A DNA stretch of 64,000 nucleotides, taken from Octadecabacter algicola. GTDB taxonomy: Bacteria; Pseudomonadota; Alphaproteobacteria; Rhodobacterales; Rhodobacteraceae. Below are positions 27,416-36,035 of the stretch, in pieces (within the stretch, counting starts at the first letter, position 1; the number at the start of each line of letters is the position of its first letter). Where the stretch lies: positions 1 to 64,000 of the forward strand of contig NZ_JAKGAR010000005.1 of assembly GCF_021532625.1 (NCBI RefSeq). Direction: 5' to 3'. The notes under the pieces were generated by a model, which searched no databases, was not told the origin of the DNA, and worked only from the letters and a program-made list of their open reading frames with translations. The translations under genes and the position numbers were made by a program.

Positions 27416-29767
27416 CTACATCAGGAACATATCGTCCGTTAGGTCAGACAGCTGCGTCTTCTCAAAAGTTACTTCGGTGCCCTGATCGCTAAAGACAACA
27501 TCGGTGCCCGACTGGCTCAGATGCACCCGCACATCCGCCACGTTGCTATAGCCGAACCCTTCAAATGACAGGTAGTCCCAGACTTCCAGATCAAGCACTG
27601 TGTTTGTGCCCGCATCGACTTGATCAAAAACAAACGTATCCGCCATGGCACCGCCCGCCAGCACATTTTTCCCGGACCCGCCATTCACCTCGTCATCCAA
27701 GCCTTGCGCTCGAACATAAGCTTTAACATCAGCTGCCGTGTTGTTGATGAACTCCTTGCTCTGCGAAAATCCTTGTACAATGTTTGCACGCGTGAACGTT
27801 TCACTCAGTCGCGATGTCCAGCCGTCGACCTCTGACTGTGTCACTTCACCTGAGTTAAAATCACGACCCAGCACGTTGTTATACAAAAGCTTAACGAAAT
27901 CTTCCGGATCTTCGAGCGGTCCGTAGACGTTGGAAAATTCGTTCGAATTCGTAAATCCAGTAATGACGTCCGTTAGCGCACGCCCTTCGGCGAGACGTAC
28001 AGACCAGTTCTCAAAGCCGGTCGCATCAGGCGCACGATCCAATGTCGCCTGATAAAGGCGGTAAACCTCATCAAACCACCCAGCCTTGTCACTGGAGTTC
28101 GCCAGTTTGTTCGCCGCTTGGTTCGTATTGTTGATCAACTGCTGGCTTTCGGAAAAGCCGTTAACTACATCCGCTCGGGTAAAGCTGCCGTTAATCCGGT
28201 TCGTCCAGTTGTCGATTTCCTGCTGAGACACTTCGCCTTGATCAAAATCACGATCCAACACGTTGATATACAGCTCTTTGACAAAACCGGCGTCATTCAA
28301 GCCAGCGTACTTGTTCTGGAATTCTTGTGATCCGACAAATCCCTCGCGCACCTCTGCTAAGGTTGCGGTCCCCGTCATAAGGTCTGACGTCCATCGTTCG
28401 TGCCCCCCTGCATCGGGCGCCCGATTCAACGTCGCCTGATACAATCGGAAAATCTGGTTTGCCTCGTCTGGTGCGTAGCTGACCTCAAAGCCGTCACCCA
28501 GAACGATGTCATCACCTGCTCCACCATTCAGGACGTCGTGGCCCCCTTGCCCGCCAAGGTAATCATCGGCGGTCGTCCCGACGATGGTGTCATCGCCCGA
28601 AGTCGCAAACCCACTTAGGTTCACGGTTTGAAAGAAAACATTACTGACAAAACTGTTTTGAATGGTGAAATTCCAAACAATCCGCGCGATGCCATCTTGG
28701 CCGATAGAAATGTCTGGCCCCAAATGCACCCCTACAGGGCTTTCGCCAAGAATGATTTCATCCCCGATCGTGTCGCCATTCCCATCAAATTCTCGGAACT
28801 TGATTTCGGTCACGTCAGACGCATTGGTGGGGACATTCATCCAAGCAATGACAAAGCCACCAGCTGGCGTCGCTGCAATTGTCGCGCTGTTCTGGTCGTA
28901 AAGCGTCGTGTCACTGACCCTAAACTCACCCCCTTCAGGAACGCCATCAGCCGAATAAATCCTTGCATAAACCCCGTCACCAGACCCGTCTTGTGCCCGA
29001 TCAAGCAAAGACTGACTTTCCCATGTCACTACAAAACGTCCGTCTGACAACACTGTCACATCCGGATTTGTCTGCGATCCGTAGGAGTATTGATTCACAC
29101 GTACTTCATTGCTGCGCGGTGTGCCGTCGGCATCGTAGGTGCGAAACATAACCGCGTAAAAGCTTCCGTCGACTTCTCTTGAACGCCATGTGACGACGAA
29201 ACCCCCATCGTCCAACTTGACGGGGGTACCGGACGACTGAAAACCTTCTGTTGTTTGATTGACGCGCCAAGCGTCACCGGTTGGTGCGCCGTTCGCATCG
29301 GCAAGCTGGGCGAACACACCAAAACGGTCTTCGTCATTCGCAAAAAACACCGTCACAGACGAACTGTCTGTAAGTCCTGTCGTTTCAGGACTTACAGCTA
29401 AACCATCTGGATCAGTGAAAAGCTGCGTACTGCTTCCCAAAGGGGTACCATCAGACGAATACACCCGCGCATAGATAGCCGAGTTAACATCTTCAAGGGA
29501 CGTATAGGTGACGATAAATGTCCCGTTTTCCAGAACCGCGACCGAGGGCCGGTTACCCTCTTCGTTCGCGGCGGTAACGCGTATCGCCGCTCCTTCCGGA
29601 TTTGCGTTGGCATCGTAGAGGCGTAACCAAACGGCATCGTTTCCGTCCTCGGTCCAGCTAATAGCGGTCCTACCACCCCCCAGCGCCGCAACAGACGACT
29701 CCCAAATTTCGACGGTCTGACCTGTTAGGTCAATTTGCTTTCCAAAGGGGGATGTGAATTCTGCCAA
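27416..29767 (-). CDS. RTX-type exoprotein with DUF4214 repeats
   Basis: A 783-residue secreted protein without an N-terminal signal, as expected for type I secretion. The first ~390 residues are repeated beta-propeller-like units with W-x-x-x-G and F-V-V-T-W segments. Ca2+-binding glycine-rich nonapeptides follow (L-G-G-Q-G-G-H-D-V-L-N-G-G-A-G-D-D). Then come two full DUF4214 repeats (Y-R-L-Y-Q-A-T-L-N/D-R-A-P-D) with a shorter related unit beside each. A last RTX-like stretch and the tail D-D-M-F-L-M end the protein. The start is a TTG with AAGGA nine bases upstream. An extracellular matrix or surface role is inferred. No type I exporter gene is in the window. Confidence 0.85.
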   Translation of the reverse strand: MAEFTSPFGKQIDLTGQTVEIWESSVAALGGGRTAISWTEDGNDAVWLRLYDANANPEGAAIRVTAANEEGNRPSVAVLENGTFIVTYTSLEDVNSAIYARVYSSDGTPLGSSTQLFTDPDGLAVSPETTGLTDSSSVTVFFANDEDRFGVFAQLADANGAPTGDAWRVNQTTEGFQSSGTPVKLDDGGFVVTWRSREVDGSFYAVMFRTYDADGTPRSNEVRVNQYSYGSQTNPDVTVLSDGRFVVTWESQSLLDRAQDGSGDGVYARIYSADGVPEGGEFRVSDTTLYDQNSATIAATPAGGFVIAWMNVPTNASDVTEIKFREFDGNGDTIGDEIILGESPVGVHLGPDISIGQDGIARIVWNFTIQNSFVSNVFFQTVNLSGFATSGDDTIVGTTADDYLGGQGGHDVLNGGAGDDIVLGDGFEVSYAPDEANQIFRLYQATLNRAPDAGGHERWTSDLMTGTATLAEVREGFVGSQEFQNKYAGLNDAGFVKELYINVLDRDFDQGEVSQQEIDNWTNRINGSFTRADVVNGFSESQQLINNTNQAANKLANSSDKAGWFDEVYRLYQATLDRAPDATGFENWSVRLAEGRALTDVITGFTNSNEFSNVYGPLEDPEDFVKLLYNNVLGRDFNSGEVTQSEVDGWTSRLSETFTRANIVQGFSQSKEFINNTAADVKAYVRAQGLDDEVNGGSGKNVLAGGAMADTFVFDQVDAGTNTVLDLEVWDYLSFEGFGYSNVADVRVHLSQSGTDVVFSDQGTEVTFEKTQLSDLTDDMFLM

Positions 29768-30050
29768 ACTCCAAGTTCCTTATTGTTTTGTTCTTGAGCC
29801 TCGATGGGGCAATATTTCTCAATTTCTAGGTGTCGAATATGTCGGTTTTTTGACCTGCTTTCGACGGTGAATTCGCCCAGTCGTTATTTTTAAAATATAT
29901 TGCGAATAGCGGTCCGCACCTGTTCTCAGATCATCGACGTGACATCAAGGGAAGCGCTGCCCACCATTCGATCGACAAATTGCGCCATCAGCACAATCCT
30001 TGTTTAGAGCAATCAGCTTGTAATCACTCATTTGAAAATTAGATGCTTGG
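29768..30050. other. Intergenic region upstream of the RTX exoprotein
   Basis: About 280 bases with no convincing gene. It probably holds the promoter of the RTX gene on the minus strand and marks the start of the decayed, A/T-rich region to the right. Confidence 0.5.
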
Positions 30051-31035
30051 CTATAGAGCCGGTTCGTCGTCATATAGATCGGGCCTCTCTTTTGGATCCA
30101 AGGCTTCAACTTGAGGTTTGAACTTCTCCCACCATGCCAAGAGCCGATTTATGGTTGGGCCGATCACTGGCCAAATCGGTCGCAATTTATCTGGATCTTC
30201 AACCTGCAAAGCACCGGTCTCTGATCTACGAACCTTACCATCCATCACGTCCATTACAGCTTTGACAGCATTATCAGCCGCAGTTTTTGCTTCTTTTTCT
30301 ACAGCATTCTTAATGATCATTTCTTGATCTACTTTGACTTTCTCAGCTGCAGCGAGAGCCATCTTCGCATCTCTCTTCAACATCTCAGCAGCTGCTTTTT
30401 CCTTCTTTGCTTCATCCAGAAGCCTGGCAGTTTCTTCGATAGTTGCGTCAAGCTTCTTCTCTCGCAGCTTAATTAGATCACGTGCTTTCAACACCTTCAG
30501 CTTGTTCTTGTACGCCTCAGTATCTAGTCGATCCGGGCGATAACCATCCTTCGTCTTCTTTTTATCGATCTTAATTCCATGGCGACTGAAGAACAGGCGA
30601 AGCTCGCTTTGCAATGCGAGACCAACTGACCTGGGCGTCGAAGTGAACTTACCTTCTTCGTCCCGATCCAATCGAGCCGCAAAGACAGCATTACCGCATT
30701 ACCGCCATAGACTTCGTTCACAAACTTTACGGCCAACTTCAACATCTTCTTCTGATTGGCGATTGTTGGTGTGATCTCGGTTGGGAATTTAATCATCGCT
30801 TGCAATGCCGGCGCTCTCAATGACTTATTCATTCGACACCCGAAAACGTGCTCCTCGTAGGCGGCCATCAAATCAAGTGTATTGTAGACCAAAGGTTCAG
30901 CAACTCTGACGCGTCTTTTTTAGACGTTCCATCCAATCGCTTTCCGTGCTTCTCCATTTTCGACAAACTCTTGTCGCCGTACCCGCTCAACTTCAGCGCA
31001 TTTATTCTGATCATCGACTTCATTTGGAGCTCCAT
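30051..31035 (-). pseudogene. Decayed Pre/Mob-like plasmid mobilisation gene
   Basis: Three minus-strand pieces in different frames read as one degraded protein. The first (31035-30868, 55 codons) includes K-H-G-K-R-L-D-G-T-S-K-K-D-A-S-E-L-L-N. The second (from 30892) reads M-N-K-S-L-R-A-P-A-L-Q-A-M-I-K-F-P-T-E-I and V-N-E-V-Y-G-G-N-A-V. The third (30671-30051) has R-S-V-G-L-A-L-Q-S-E-L-R-L-F-F and a long coiled-coil tail. The order resembles MobV/Pre relaxases as I remember them, where G-G-N-A-V-F-x-A-R-L-D-R-D-E continues unbroken. Here an 8-bp tandem duplication (30688-30703) shifts the frame exactly there. A further internal segment after R-D-E also seems deleted. The family call is moderate confidence; the frame breaks are directly visible. 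Confidence 0.6.
30688..30703. repeat. 8-bp tandem duplication breaking the Mob-like gene
   Basis: GCATTACC occurs twice in tandem (30688-30695 and 30696-30703). Removing one copy restores an uninterrupted minus-strand frame reading G-G-N-A-V-F-A-A-R-L-D-R-D-E. The duplication is therefore the likely inactivating event. Confidence 0.8.
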
Positions 31036-31281
31036 GCTTACTCAGAAAACATAGCTCCTCCATCCGAAAGTCTTCGCATGCATTTTTGAGATTTGTAAAT
31101 TACCCAAAACACGCTTTCGGTTTTTACATAAAGTGGCGCCCTTCATCAAAAACTAGGTGCCCAGTATGGGGATTCCACGGAGCCTTGACGTCCTGCGGTT
31201 TCCCGTAGACCAGCGTTGCCAGTCTGCGCGTTTAGCTCGGGATAGTATCCCTAATTTTCGGAGATCACAGATTCCTAAGCT

Positions 31282-31473
31282 CGCCGCGGGGCACCGCAGT
31301 TGAACGGCTTCATCGAAAACTTTGATGGCAAGCTGCGGTGCTAATGTTTGAACGAGGCGATATTCGGCACATTGAGCGATGCCCGCAAGTCACTGGAAGA
31401 ATGACAGGGGGATTGCAACTGGTATTGACCACATTCAGCATTAGGAAATCCGACACAGATGGAATTCTGATAG
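31282..31473 (+). mobile_element. IS3-family transposase (OrfB) remnant
   Basis: One plus-strand frame reads N-G-F-I-E-N-F-D-G-K-L-R (31303-31338), then C-L-N-E-A-I-F-G-T-L-S-D-A-R-K-S-L-E-E and P-H-S-A-L-G-N-P-T-Q-M-E-F. This is the C-terminal signature of IS3-family DDE transposases. In-frame stops (TAA once, TGA several times, then TAG) interrupt it, so it is dead. The catalytic Glu is within the first segment. Element ends and target duplication could not be delimited by eye. Confidence 0.75.
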
Positions 31474-31962
31474 AAAAACGATGGACAAAATGGCAGCCTA
31501 ACGCCAAAGATTTTACACTAAGGACTCCGCGCTAAGCTGGAGGTAACTCGGGGCTTGTTCTGGCCTTTCGCTGCAACATGTGCCAATTTTCGGTTAGGCG
31601 AACCGTTCAGGAAACGGTCGATTTTTGGAAGGGGTTGGATCTCGGAATATGCATCCTGAGAAAAGTATCCAATCTACCTATTCATGCTTTTCGTACGCTA
31701 GCAAACAATTTGGAGCGACGAGAAGGGCGGGCAGATCATCAACCAGAGATTGGTCAAAAAATAACCGTTTACGATTGATTATCCCAGTCCAAGCAAGCCC
31801 GACAATCAAATGGACTGTTAAAAGTGGCTATGCATTGTACCATCGATTGCAATTATTGATGTATCTCCCTATCTAGCTGGCTAAATGGCATTGCCAATAT
31901 TTATAATAATATATCCATGTAGCCACTTTAGAAACATGATCTAATCCGGAGTTAGTCTTACA
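31474..31962. other. A/T-rich region without a recognised gene
   Basis: Nearly 490 bases with only short unsupported frames (for example 31578-31778). It probably contains further remains of the insertion sequence and the promoter of the glycosyltransferase gene that starts at 31963. Confidence 0.5.
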
Positions 31963-33018
31963 TTGTTTACTAAGGATGACAGAGCAAAATGGATCGTCAT
32001 TGCCGCTTTCTTTCGTGGGCAAGAGAACCGTTGGCTTGACGATTTCATTGTTGATGATCAGATCGTTTTCGAGAAGATTTCACCATTAGCAGCAGATCGT
32101 GATTGGCACAAAGGGAAGTCCAAGATCACACCTTTGTTAGCATGGTTTGGTCACCTGCGTCATGCCAAGGCGGCATTGCGTGGACAGCCTGACGGGATTA
32201 TCGCTTGTTTTCCGCAATTGGCCATTTGTGCAGCCTTTTGGAAACGACTGGGTCGTTCAAAACCGGCAATTATTGCATATAACTTCAACTTAGGCGCGTT
32301 ACGATCCGGTCTACGTCAACGACTCGCACGAGCCGTCGCGGGGGAGATTGACTGCTTTGTCGTGCATTCTCCCGATGAAGTTGCGCGCTACGCAACGTAT
32401 CTGGATGTGCCGCAGGAGCGCGTGCAATTCGTCCCCCTGCAACGTGGCCAGATTAAGATCGCCCGCAAGGAAGATATAGAAGCGCCTTTTATCCTTTCCA
32501 TGGGTTCCGCACACCGAGATTATCCTACCCTAATAAAGGCCGTGAACCAGCTTAATTATCCGACGGTAATTGTAACGCGCGCTTCAGACATAGCTACATT
32601 TCCCGAGAGTGCGAATGTGACTTACCGTTCAGGGCTGACAGAAAAACAATGCCTTGACTTGATGGCCCGCGCACGAATGTGTGTCACACCCATTGCCAAC
32701 ATGACGACGGCTTCCGGACAGATAACTTTCATCAATGCGATGCACCTTGGCACCCCTGTCATTGCGACCCGATGTCCAGGAACAGAAGGTTATATTAAGG
32801 ATGGGTACGACGGGGTTCTGGTGGCCCCTTTTGACGTAGATGACCTTACGGCTGCTATCGATCAGTTGTGGCAAGATGAGACCCAGCGTGAGGCTTTGGC
32901 CAAAAGGGCAAGCGAAACTGCTCGGGCCCGATTTTCTGATCAAGCTGCTTCACTTAGGTTGCACGAAATACTTAAAACCACGATTTCAGATAGCGATAGA
33001 GTTGGGAAGAGATCATGA
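31963..33018 (+). CDS. Glycosyltransferase, GT-B fold (GT4-like)
   Basis: A 351-residue protein of the glycosyltransferase group 1 type. The C-terminal half shows I-L-S-M-G-S-A-H-R-D-Y-P-T-L, then N-A-M-H-L-G-T-P-V-I-A-T-R-C-P-G-T-E-G-Y with the donor-binding acid. V-A-P-F-D-V-D-D-L follows. The only plausible start is a TTG at 31963 with GGAG 11 bases upstream, because an in-frame stop lies at 31942. It begins the polysaccharide locus right after the decayed mobile DNA. Donor and acceptor cannot be read. Confidence 0.8.
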   Translation: MFTKDDRAKWIVIAAFFRGQENRWLDDFIVDDQIVFEKISPLAADRDWHKGKSKITPLLAWFGHLRHAKAALRGQPDGIIACFPQLAICAAFWKRLGRSKPAIIAYNFNLGALRSGLRQRLARAVAGEIDCFVVHSPDEVARYATYLDVPQERVQFVPLQRGQIKIARKEDIEAPFILSMGSAHRDYPTLIKAVNQLNYPTVIVTRASDIATFPESANVTYRSGLTEKQCLDLMARARMCVTPIANMTTASGQITFINAMHLGTPVIATRCPGTEGYIKDGYDGVLVAPFDVDDLTAAIDQLWQDETQREALAKRASETARARFSDQAASLRLHEILKTTISDSDRVGKRS

Positions 33019-33094
33019 TGACTGATCTTACAAACAATCGTTTTTTGAACCCTCTCGGCGAATTCTAGGACTGTTGATCTAGGGCCGTCTTTGG

Positions 33095-34135
33095 TTAAGG
33101 AACAGGACGTGCGGTGCCCTTTGCTCGACCAATGGATATCCGCTTGGCCGCCATAGTGATCGGCTTTTCAAAATAAAAGGTTGAGACGTGGGCAAGCGCG
33201 AAGATACAGGCAAAGGCTAACGGGCGTTTGAAAAAGTATCGTTCAATATCGGTTCCTGCGTCGAACCAGCCGTGGCGGAACGGGGAATGCCAAACGTAGA
33301 TCGCAAACGAAATGGTTGCGATATAAGCGAGGAACTTGGTACCCAAGACCACGTTCTGCCAGCGGTTTTCCATGCCCAGCACGGATCCAATTAGCAGGGC
33401 AGATAAATAAGCCCGCGCATAGCCGAGAGAGCCGCTTGGCGGCCAGCAGGACAAAAGCCACAGAATGAGAATTGGCCAGAACAAATAGGGTAAGGCTGCC
33501 ATGATCTTGGCAATCAGGGGCCGATCCCGATTCAGCCAAGCGAGTGCGAGCATGCCGCCCGTCAGAATTTCATCGACGCGAAAGTGCGTGTTAATATTTG
33601 AAAATACCTCAGCCTCAATTCGGAAAAGAAGAACGATAATGGCCCCGATTGGAAGAAGCCAGAACCCGCGCCGCCCAAAGAACAGCACGGCCAAACCGAT
33701 AGCGATATAAAAGTGCATTTCGACAGCCAGCGACCAGAATGGGCTGGTTGCGGGTGTTAGGGCTGAGGTCCAGTAGTTCTGAGCGTAGAGATTAATGATT
33801 ATGAAACTGTCCACCCGTCCCTCCAACAGGATGCAGTAGATGAACGAAACGAGCATGACGAGCGGAGCAATGCGTGCGATCCGGCGTACAAAGAATGTTG
33901 GTACGTCCTGCTTTTCCCACAGGAAACGGCAAATGAGGAAACCTGACAGTGCAAAAAAGATGCTCATACCAATGTGTCCGGCGACAGAATTGAGCATCCA
34001 AGATTTGGGACCAAGCGGCAACATATGGGCGGCAAGGACCGCGAGGATGCTGAGCCCGCGAAACCCATCGAGGTCCGGTAAGTGGGACCGATTCAAAGCT
34101 GTGGTGTCAGTGTCGCTCAAATCGCCCTCATTCAT
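33095..34135 (-). CDS. Acyltransferase 3 family membrane protein (OafA-type)
   Basis: About 346 residues with ten or so helices. The family motif D-G-F-R-G-L-S-I-L-A-V-L-A-A-H holds the conserved His. Also present are F-F-A-L-S-G-F-L-I-C, F-V-R-R-I-A-R-I-A-P and W-S-L-A-V-E-M-H-F-Y. The ATG at 34135 is preferred over the TTG at 34171, which would add 12 residues. Family members O-acetylate or succinylate sugars on the outside of the membrane, so it probably decorates the exopolysaccharide. It is convergent with the preceding glycosyltransferase gene. Confidence 0.9.
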   Translation of the reverse strand: MNEGDLSDTDTTALNRSHLPDLDGFRGLSILAVLAAHMLPLGPKSWMLNSVAGHIGMSIFFALSGFLICRFLWEKQDVPTFFVRRIARIAPLVMLVSFIYCILLEGRVDSFIIINLYAQNYWTSALTPATSPFWSLAVEMHFYIAIGLAVLFFGRRGFWLLPIGAIIVLLFRIEAEVFSNINTHFRVDEILTGGMLALAWLNRDRPLIAKIMAALPYLFWPILILWLLSCWPPSGSLGYARAYLSALLIGSVLGMENRWQNVVLGTKFLAYIATISFAIYVWHSPFRHGWFDAGTDIERYFFKRPLAFACIFALAHVSTFYFEKPITMAAKRISIGRAKGTARPVP

Positions 34136-34241
34136 TAAACCGTAGATGGTTGGCCCTATTATCGCCGACAAATACCACCAAATTGTGGTGCTAATACAAC
34201 CTTATGAATACGGTTTGCTCAGTGTTGTGTGTTGGAAACAA

Positions 34242-34266
34242 AAAAGGGCCCCTGAAGGGCCCTTTT
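34242..34266 (-). terminator. Rho-independent terminator of the VPLPA-CTERM gene
   Basis: A 10-bp stem (34242-34251 with 34257-34266) and 5-base loop are followed on the minus strand by six T. It lies 28 bases after the stop of the VPLPA-CTERM gene, which is therefore a single-gene transcript. Confidence 0.88.
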
Positions 34267-34293
34267 CCGAACTTCCGAAGAAGTCTGTAAGTC

Positions 34294-34965
34294 TTAGGCT
34301 ACTGCCTTGCGGCGACGACGTGATGCCACACCAAGACCACCAACACCTGTCAGCAGAAGCAGAACGCCAGCTGGCAGTGGAACAACGGAAACCATTACGA
34401 CCAAGTCATCGTGGTTGTCATCAATACCAGCAATTGCGTTCTTACCTGTGTCATCGAAGAACAATAGCAAGTTTTTACCGGACGTTGTGACGCCGTCACC
34501 GAATGTGGCGAAGAAGTTCAACGGGCTTGTGTTTGCGTCGCCGTTTGCAACGGACTTGCCGCCACCAACAGTTGTGCTGAAGTCAAAGTTCAGAAGACCA
34601 GCAAGTGAGTCTACGGAGAACTCAGCCAGGTTACCTGGAAGAGTTGCGTAATCAAACTTGGAATCCGTTGAGAAGGAGTTTCCTTCCATTGTGAACGTAT
34701 TCGTCGCGCCAGCTTCCCAGCCGAGCACTTGAACTTTGATGCGCGCATCTTCGTCAACAGAAATGGAGCTGCCGTAGAAGCCGTCCATTGTTGTGAGACC
34801 GAAGACGTTCGTCAGAACATTATTTTGAGTTGTTGGTGCACCGTCAGTGCCCCCAGGAATCGAACCAACGACCCCGCCGTCAATTGAAAGCGTTGCAGCA
34901 GAGGCAGCGCCTCCGAGGCAAATCGCCAGTGCAGCAGCAGCTACAGATTTAAAAGAAAACCCCAC
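34294..34965 (-). CDS. VPLPA-CTERM sorting-domain protein, XrtD substrate
   Basis: A 223-residue exported protein with an N-terminal signal peptide ending G-G-A-A-S-A-A-T. A Gly/Asn/Thr-rich beta body follows. The C-terminal 30-residue tripartite sorting tag is V-P-L-P-A near 195-199, one transmembrane helix, then R-R-R-R-K. This is the VPLPA-CTERM tag recognised by exosortase D, which is encoded at 55994-57607. After cleavage the protein is expected at the cell surface or in the matrix. The start is GTG at 34965 with AGAGAGGG upstream. It has its own strong terminator. Confidence 0.93.
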   Translation of the reverse strand: MGFSFKSVAAAALAICLGGAASAATLSIDGGVVGSIPGGTDGAPTTQNNVLTNVFGLTTMDGFYGSSISVDEDARIKVQVLGWEAGATNTFTMEGNSFSTDSKFDYATLPGNLAEFSVDSLAGLLNFDFSTTVGGGKSVANGDANTSPLNFFATFGDGVTTSGKNLLLFFDDTGKNAIAGIDDNHDDLVVMVSVVPLPAGVLLLLTGVGGLGVASRRRRKAVA

Positions 34966-35294
34966 TTTAATACCCTCTCTAAAAAGTCCGCGAAATGCGA
35001 ATGGATCAATACTTCTTTAGTTGTACCGTAGTCGGCAGAGGTCGGTCAACGTTCTGGCCGGCTTTGACAGCGAGATTCACAAAAAATTAACGAATCTGGG
35101 CACATTGCTGACAAATTCATCAGATTCGCACCATGAGCACTCGACTGACCTCGCCAGAATCACCTCAAAAACTAGTATTCTCAGGCTATTGTTTCCATTT
35201 TTGCGATAATCGGAGTCGAAAAAGTGACGTTACGGCGCTTAAGTGATTCTATCTTGGTTAAGATCGAAAGTGTCAAAACTATGTTGGACTGAAC
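34966..35294. other. Intergenic region upstream of the VPLPA-CTERM gene
   Basis: About 330 bases with no convincing gene on either strand. It presumably holds the promoter of the VPLPA-CTERM gene, reading leftwards. I saw no clear -24/-12 sigma-54 site. Confidence 0.5.
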
Positions 35295-36035
35295 TTAGCT
35301 GATCTGCTCAGGGTCCCCGAGCATTTCAGGCGGAACCATGGCCATCGCTTTTTGGGCGATTTCCTTGAAAAATGGTTTGTCGGTATCTCGCGGCGCCCCG
35401 ACATTCGCACGGGGCATGGATTTAGGCGTGAACTGCAAAGGGGTACCAAGCCGATTGATGTTCTTTTGCAGCTTATTGACCCGTGCGACCCGTTTGGCGT
35501 TTTCAAAGCCGCCGATGAAATCGAGAACCTTGTCCACTGCGCCCTCATCGCGGGTTACGTTGATAACGAGCAGATCGTCCGAACGATCGGCAAAATACGC
35601 GAGCACCGCTTGATGATACTTGTAGCGGTTTTCGATCCACGCTGTGACCAGATGCAAGGATTTGATCTGGTTCCAGTCGGTGTGGTTGAAGGGGCCATCG
35701 TCGTCAGTCAATACATCTTCACGCCGCCAAGTTGCGTGGCGCAGCTTGCTGACCAGCCAACCCTCGACGTCGCGGTGCTGAAGGATAAAGCGGCTGTCCG
35801 GCCATCCTTCATCGAGGCTTTGGACGCCGTGGTTGCCGCCGAACTCTGCGTCATCATCCCAGAAATGACCGCCACCATCGGAGAAAGCCTCGAGCGGGTC
35901 GATAAAGCTGCGGTCAAGAGGCGGGCGGGACCAGTCAGTTGAATGGCTCGTGCGCAGGCCAATGACGTGAAACAACTCAGCGAGGGAACTGGTGCCTGCC
36001 TTATGCATACCAATGCAGAACGTCTTGCGTGTCAT
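35295..36035 (-). CDS. Sulfotransferase-family protein
   Basis: A 246-residue protein with an N-terminal PAPS-binding loop (C-I-G-M-H-K-A-G-T-S-S-L). The 5'-phosphosulfate loop lysine and Gly-Thr-Ser are intact. I-L-Q-H-R-D-V-E-G-W-L lies about 85 residues later, where family members bind the 3' phosphate. It begins directly at the stop of the upstream tri-domain enzyme gene, so the two are co-transcribed. It probably adds sulfate to the polysaccharide; the acceptor is unknown. Confidence 0.82.
   Translation of the reverse strand: MTRKTFCIGMHKAGTSSLAELFHVIGLRTSHSTDWSRPPLDRSFIDPLEAFSDGGGHFWDDDAEFGGNHGVQSLDEGWPDSRFILQHRDVEGWLVSKLRHATWRREDVLTDDDGPFNHTDWNQIKSLHLVTAWIENRYKYHQAVLAYFADRSDDLLVINVTRDEGAVDKVLDFIGGFENAKRVARVNKLQKNINRLGTPLQFTPKSMPRANVGAPRDTDKPFFKEIAQKAMAMVPPEMLGDPEQIS

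Noticed and set aside
31338-31535. 65-residue plus-strand open frame
   Set aside because: It overlaps the IS3 transposase remnant in another frame, and the transposase frame carries the recognisable motifs.
35021-35209. 62-residue plus-strand open frame in the intergenic gap
   Set aside because: No family resemblance and no clear ribosome-binding site; it more likely covers promoter sequence.
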